This document shows, piece by piece, positions 14,497-16,161 of a stretch of 16,161 bases of DNA. The notes below the pieces were generated by a model that did not search any database, had not been told where the DNA came from, and saw only the letters and a list, made by a program, of their open reading frames with translations. How positions within the stretch are numbered: the first letter of the stretch is position 1; the number at the start of each line of letters is the position of its first letter. Source of the stretch: Chromatiales bacterium (GTDB taxonomy: Bacteria > Pseudomonadota > Gammaproteobacteria > SZUA-140). A program made the translations under genes and the position numbers. The stretch is from positions 1 to 16,161 of the forward strand of contig JAITWN010000168.1 of the NCBI GenBank assembly GCA_031285245.1, in the 5' to 3' direction.

Positions 14497-15038
14497 AGCG
14501 TGTTCAAAGCGGTGACAAAAAAGCATTCGACATCCTGGTCCAGAAGTATCAGTTCAGGCTGGCTAAGCTGATTGCACGCTACATACATGATCCCAGTGAA
14601 GTTATGGATGTCGCACAAGAAGCGTTCCTGAAGGCCTACCGAGCCTTGCCCTCGTTCCGGGGAGAGAGCGCTTTTTACACATGGCTGTACCGTATTGGCG
14701 TCAACAGCGCCAAGAATCATCTGATCTCTCAGGGTCGCAAGCCGCCCACTGTCGATATCGATGCCGAAGAAGCGGGTTATCTCGAAGGCGGTTCCGATCT
14801 CAAGGATTATGCGACCCCGGAGCGTCTGCTGATCCGGGATGAAGTCGAGGCCACCGTGCAGAGTGCCATCGAGTGCTTGCCGGAAGATCTACGCACCGCG
14901 ATCACGCTGCGCGAGCTCGACGGCCTCAGTTACGAGGAAATCGCGGAACGGATGCATTGCCCAGTGGGTACGGTGCGTTCGCGCATCTTCCGCGCCCGTG
15001 AGGCAATCAATAGCAAACTCAAGCCGTTACTGGGGTGA
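14460..15038 (+). CDS. rpoE: RNA polymerase sigma-E factor (RpoE/AlgU)
   Basis: ECF sigma factor for the envelope-stress response. At 192 residues it matches E. coli RpoE (191). Region 2 runs through RLAKLIARYIHDPSEVMDVAQEAFLKAYR and FRGESAFYTWLYRIGVN, taking in core binding and -10 recognition. Region 4, LPEDLRTAITLRELDGLSYEEIAERM followed by VGTVRSRIFRARE, is the helix-turn-helix for -35 recognition. ATG 14460 has a strong GGAGGGA (14444-14450) nine bases upstream. A frame open further upstream is excluded, because it would begin before the likely sigma-E promoter start. rseA lies 55 bases downstream; nadB diverges. Confidence 0.97.
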   Translation: MGDNNSIDQALVERVQSGDKKAFDILVQKYQFRLAKLIARYIHDPSEVMDVAQEAFLKAYRALPSFRGESAFYTWLYRIGVNSAKNHLISQGRKPPTVDIDAEEAGYLEGGSDLKDYATPERLLIRDEVEATVQSAIECLPEDLRTAITLRELDGLSYEEIAERMHCPVGTVRSRIFRAREAINSKLKPLLG

Positions 15039-15093
15039 TGGCTTGTTTCGACTGAATCTTAATCTCAGCATGAACCGGGAGTAGCTCTGGCCC

Positions 15094-15735
15094 ATGAACC
15101 GTAAAAGCCCTGATCGGATATCCATGCTCGTTGACGATGAGCTGCAGGCGTGGGAGGTAAAGGAAACCCTCCAGGATCTCATGCAAGATGCTGAGATGCA
15201 GTCTTGTTGGCGCAACTATCATCTGATCGGGGCGGCCATGCGTGGCCATCTGATCAGCCCGGCCGGCATTGAGTTGAGTGACCGCGTCGCGCAAGCCTTA
15301 CAACACGAACCTGTTTATTTCTCCCCCCGACATCCGAAGACTTCCGTTTCTGGCCAGACTCGTACCCGCACCGCGGTTGGCTTCGCGCTTGCCGCTTCGC
15401 TATCCGCAATTGCTGTCATCGGTGTCATGCAGATCGGTACGCAGGATGCCGCGGAGGTTTCCACGCCTGCTCCAGCGCAGGCGTTGGCGCAGAACAGCGA
15501 TGTTCCTCAGAATGCACCGAAATATCTCTACACTTTCGCCGCCGACGTTTCGGCATTGCCGGCGGTGTCCACCAACATGACTGAAGTGCCACGTGCGTAT
15601 GCTGTGGTGGCAGCAAACGACGAATCGCCGAACGAGCTGGCCGAATATCTGCTGAATTACCCGCACTACGCCGCCGCCAACCGCGAGCAGGAAGATACCT
15701 TGTCGTATCTCCGGCTGGTGGGTTACGAACAATAG
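15094..15735 (+). CDS. rseA: Sigma-E anti-sigma factor RseA/MucA
   Basis: A single-pass inner-membrane protein that sequesters RpoE until regulated proteolysis releases it. The N-terminal cytoplasmic domain (about 1-90) has ISMLVDDELQAWEVKETLQ and MQSCWRNYHLIGAAMRG, typical of RseA/MucA. The membrane segment is about 94-113, and the periplasmic part about 114-213. The tail ELAEYLLNYPHY with LSYLRLVGYEQ resembles the MucA C-terminus, the region tied to MucB/RseB and protease control. ATG 15094 follows GGGAG (15077-15081) by 12 bases. rseB, which normally follows, is not present here. Confidence 0.9.
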   Translation: MNRKSPDRISMLVDDELQAWEVKETLQDLMQDAEMQSCWRNYHLIGAAMRGHLISPAGIELSDRVAQALQHEPVYFSPRHPKTSVSGQTRTRTAVGFALAASLSAIAVIGVMQIGTQDAAEVSTPAPAQALAQNSDVPQNAPKYLYTFAADVSALPAVSTNMTEVPRAYAVVAANDESPNELAEYLLNYPHYAAANREQEDTLSYLRLVGYEQ

Positions 15736-15773
15736 GTTATAGGTTGAGCGAACGGGCATAGCGGCACCCTGGG

Positions 15774-15779
15774 TATAAT
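15774..15779 (+). promoter_or_regulatory. Candidate -10 element for rseC
   Basis: A consensus TATAAT in the 90-base rseA-rseC gap would give a leader of about 40 bases. TTGAGC at 15744-15749 is 24 bases away, too far for a standard -35. The sequence TGGG just before the box is close to, but not, an extended -10. rseC may thus be transcribed partly independently of rpoE-rseA. Confidence 0.45.
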
Positions 15780-15825
15780 GAGTGCTTTCCGGGCGTGCCG
15801 AGCCCCATTCAACGGGAACTCGAAC

Positions 15826-16161
15826 ATGGCGATGAATACCGAGACGGCGCGCGTTGCGTCCGTCGACAGCGATGGGCAGTTGTGGGTGGAAACGCAGCGC
15901 AAAGCCGCGTGCGATAGCTGCTCGGTTAACAAAGGCTGTGGCACCGGCGTGATTACGAAGATGCTCAATCTTCGTTCGCCCCGTATCCGTGTGCAAAACA
16001 CGCTTGGCGCTGTCGTCGGTGACGAGGTGCTAGTCGGCATCGACGATGGCCAGTTGGTGCGCGCTTCCTTCGCTGCCTATTTCATGCCGCTGGCGTGGAT
16101 GTTCATCGGTGCGCTCGCTGGCGGCATGATCGCTGGCACTTTGCAGTGGGAGCAGGCGGAT
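15826..16161 (+). CDS. rseC: RseC/MucC family membrane protein, 3' end beyond the window
   Basis: A positive modulator of sigma-E in the inner membrane, also linked to SoxR reduction and electron transport. The 112 codons visible begin MAMNTETARVASVDSDGQLW. The cysteine motif CDSCSVNKGC corresponds to CSSCASRAGC of E. coli RseC; VGDEVLVGIDDGQLVRASFA then leads into the first membrane segment, YFMPLAWMFIGALAGGMIAG. ATG 15826 has GGGA (15814-15817) eight bases upstream; ATG 15832 is an alternative. The frame is open to the last base, so this is a truncation by the window, not a mutation. Confidence 0.93.
   Translation, partial: MAMNTETARVASVDSDGQLWVETQRKAACDSCSVNKGCGTGVITKMLNLRSPRIRVQNTLGAVVGDEVLVGIDDGQLVRASFAAYFMPLAWMFIGALAGGMIAGTLQWEQAD

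Overview
This is chromosomal core sequence from a gammaproteobacterium of moderately high GC. The evidence is gene content and order: prfB-lysS with the programmed RF2 frameshift, sdhCDAB, an sdhE-ygfX pair, and nadB divergent from rpoE-rseA-rseC. The ygfZ / sdhE-ygfX / nadB / rpoE neighbourhood resembles the Pseudomonas layout (ygfZ, sdhE, nadB, algU-mucA). The species cannot be named from the sequence alone.

Layout. (1) 1-328: the cut end of a group II intron reverse transcriptase on the minus strand, fused to short direct repeats, then the prfB leader. (2) 329-2930: prfB-lysS, translation termination and lysyl-tRNA charging. (3) 2931-4853: a 309-base gap, then an ABC-F ATPase of the YbiT type. 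(4) 4911-5966: a YahK-like zinc aldehyde reductase. (5) 5967-6353: a non-coding gap full of inverted repeats. (6) 6354-8432, minus strand: an HDOD signalling protein and YgfZ. (7) 8569-12662: sdhC-sdhD-sdhA-sdhB, then sdhE (SdhA flavinylation) and ygfX. (8) 12631-14241, minus strand: nadB, tail to tail with ygfX. (9) 14460-16161: rpoE, rseA and a 3'-truncated rseC. A good sigma-E-type promoter lies before rpoE, and no rseB lies between rseA and rseC.

How the genes fit together. The 7.4-14.2 kb block has a flavoprotein and iron-sulfur theme: YgfZ (Fe-S maintenance), the four SDH subunits, the SdhE flavinylation factor, and NadB, a flavoprotein related to SdhA. The right end is the envelope-stress sigma factor with its membrane anti-sigma factor.

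No clearly new multi-gene system is visible. The least explained signal is a small family of palindromic elements at about 6002, 7316 and 11812. They share a core and each lies 15-40 bases past a stop codon. Other points to check are the structured gap after yahK, the missing rseB, a possible leaderless sdh transcript, and a short upstream ORF overlapping the rpoE start.
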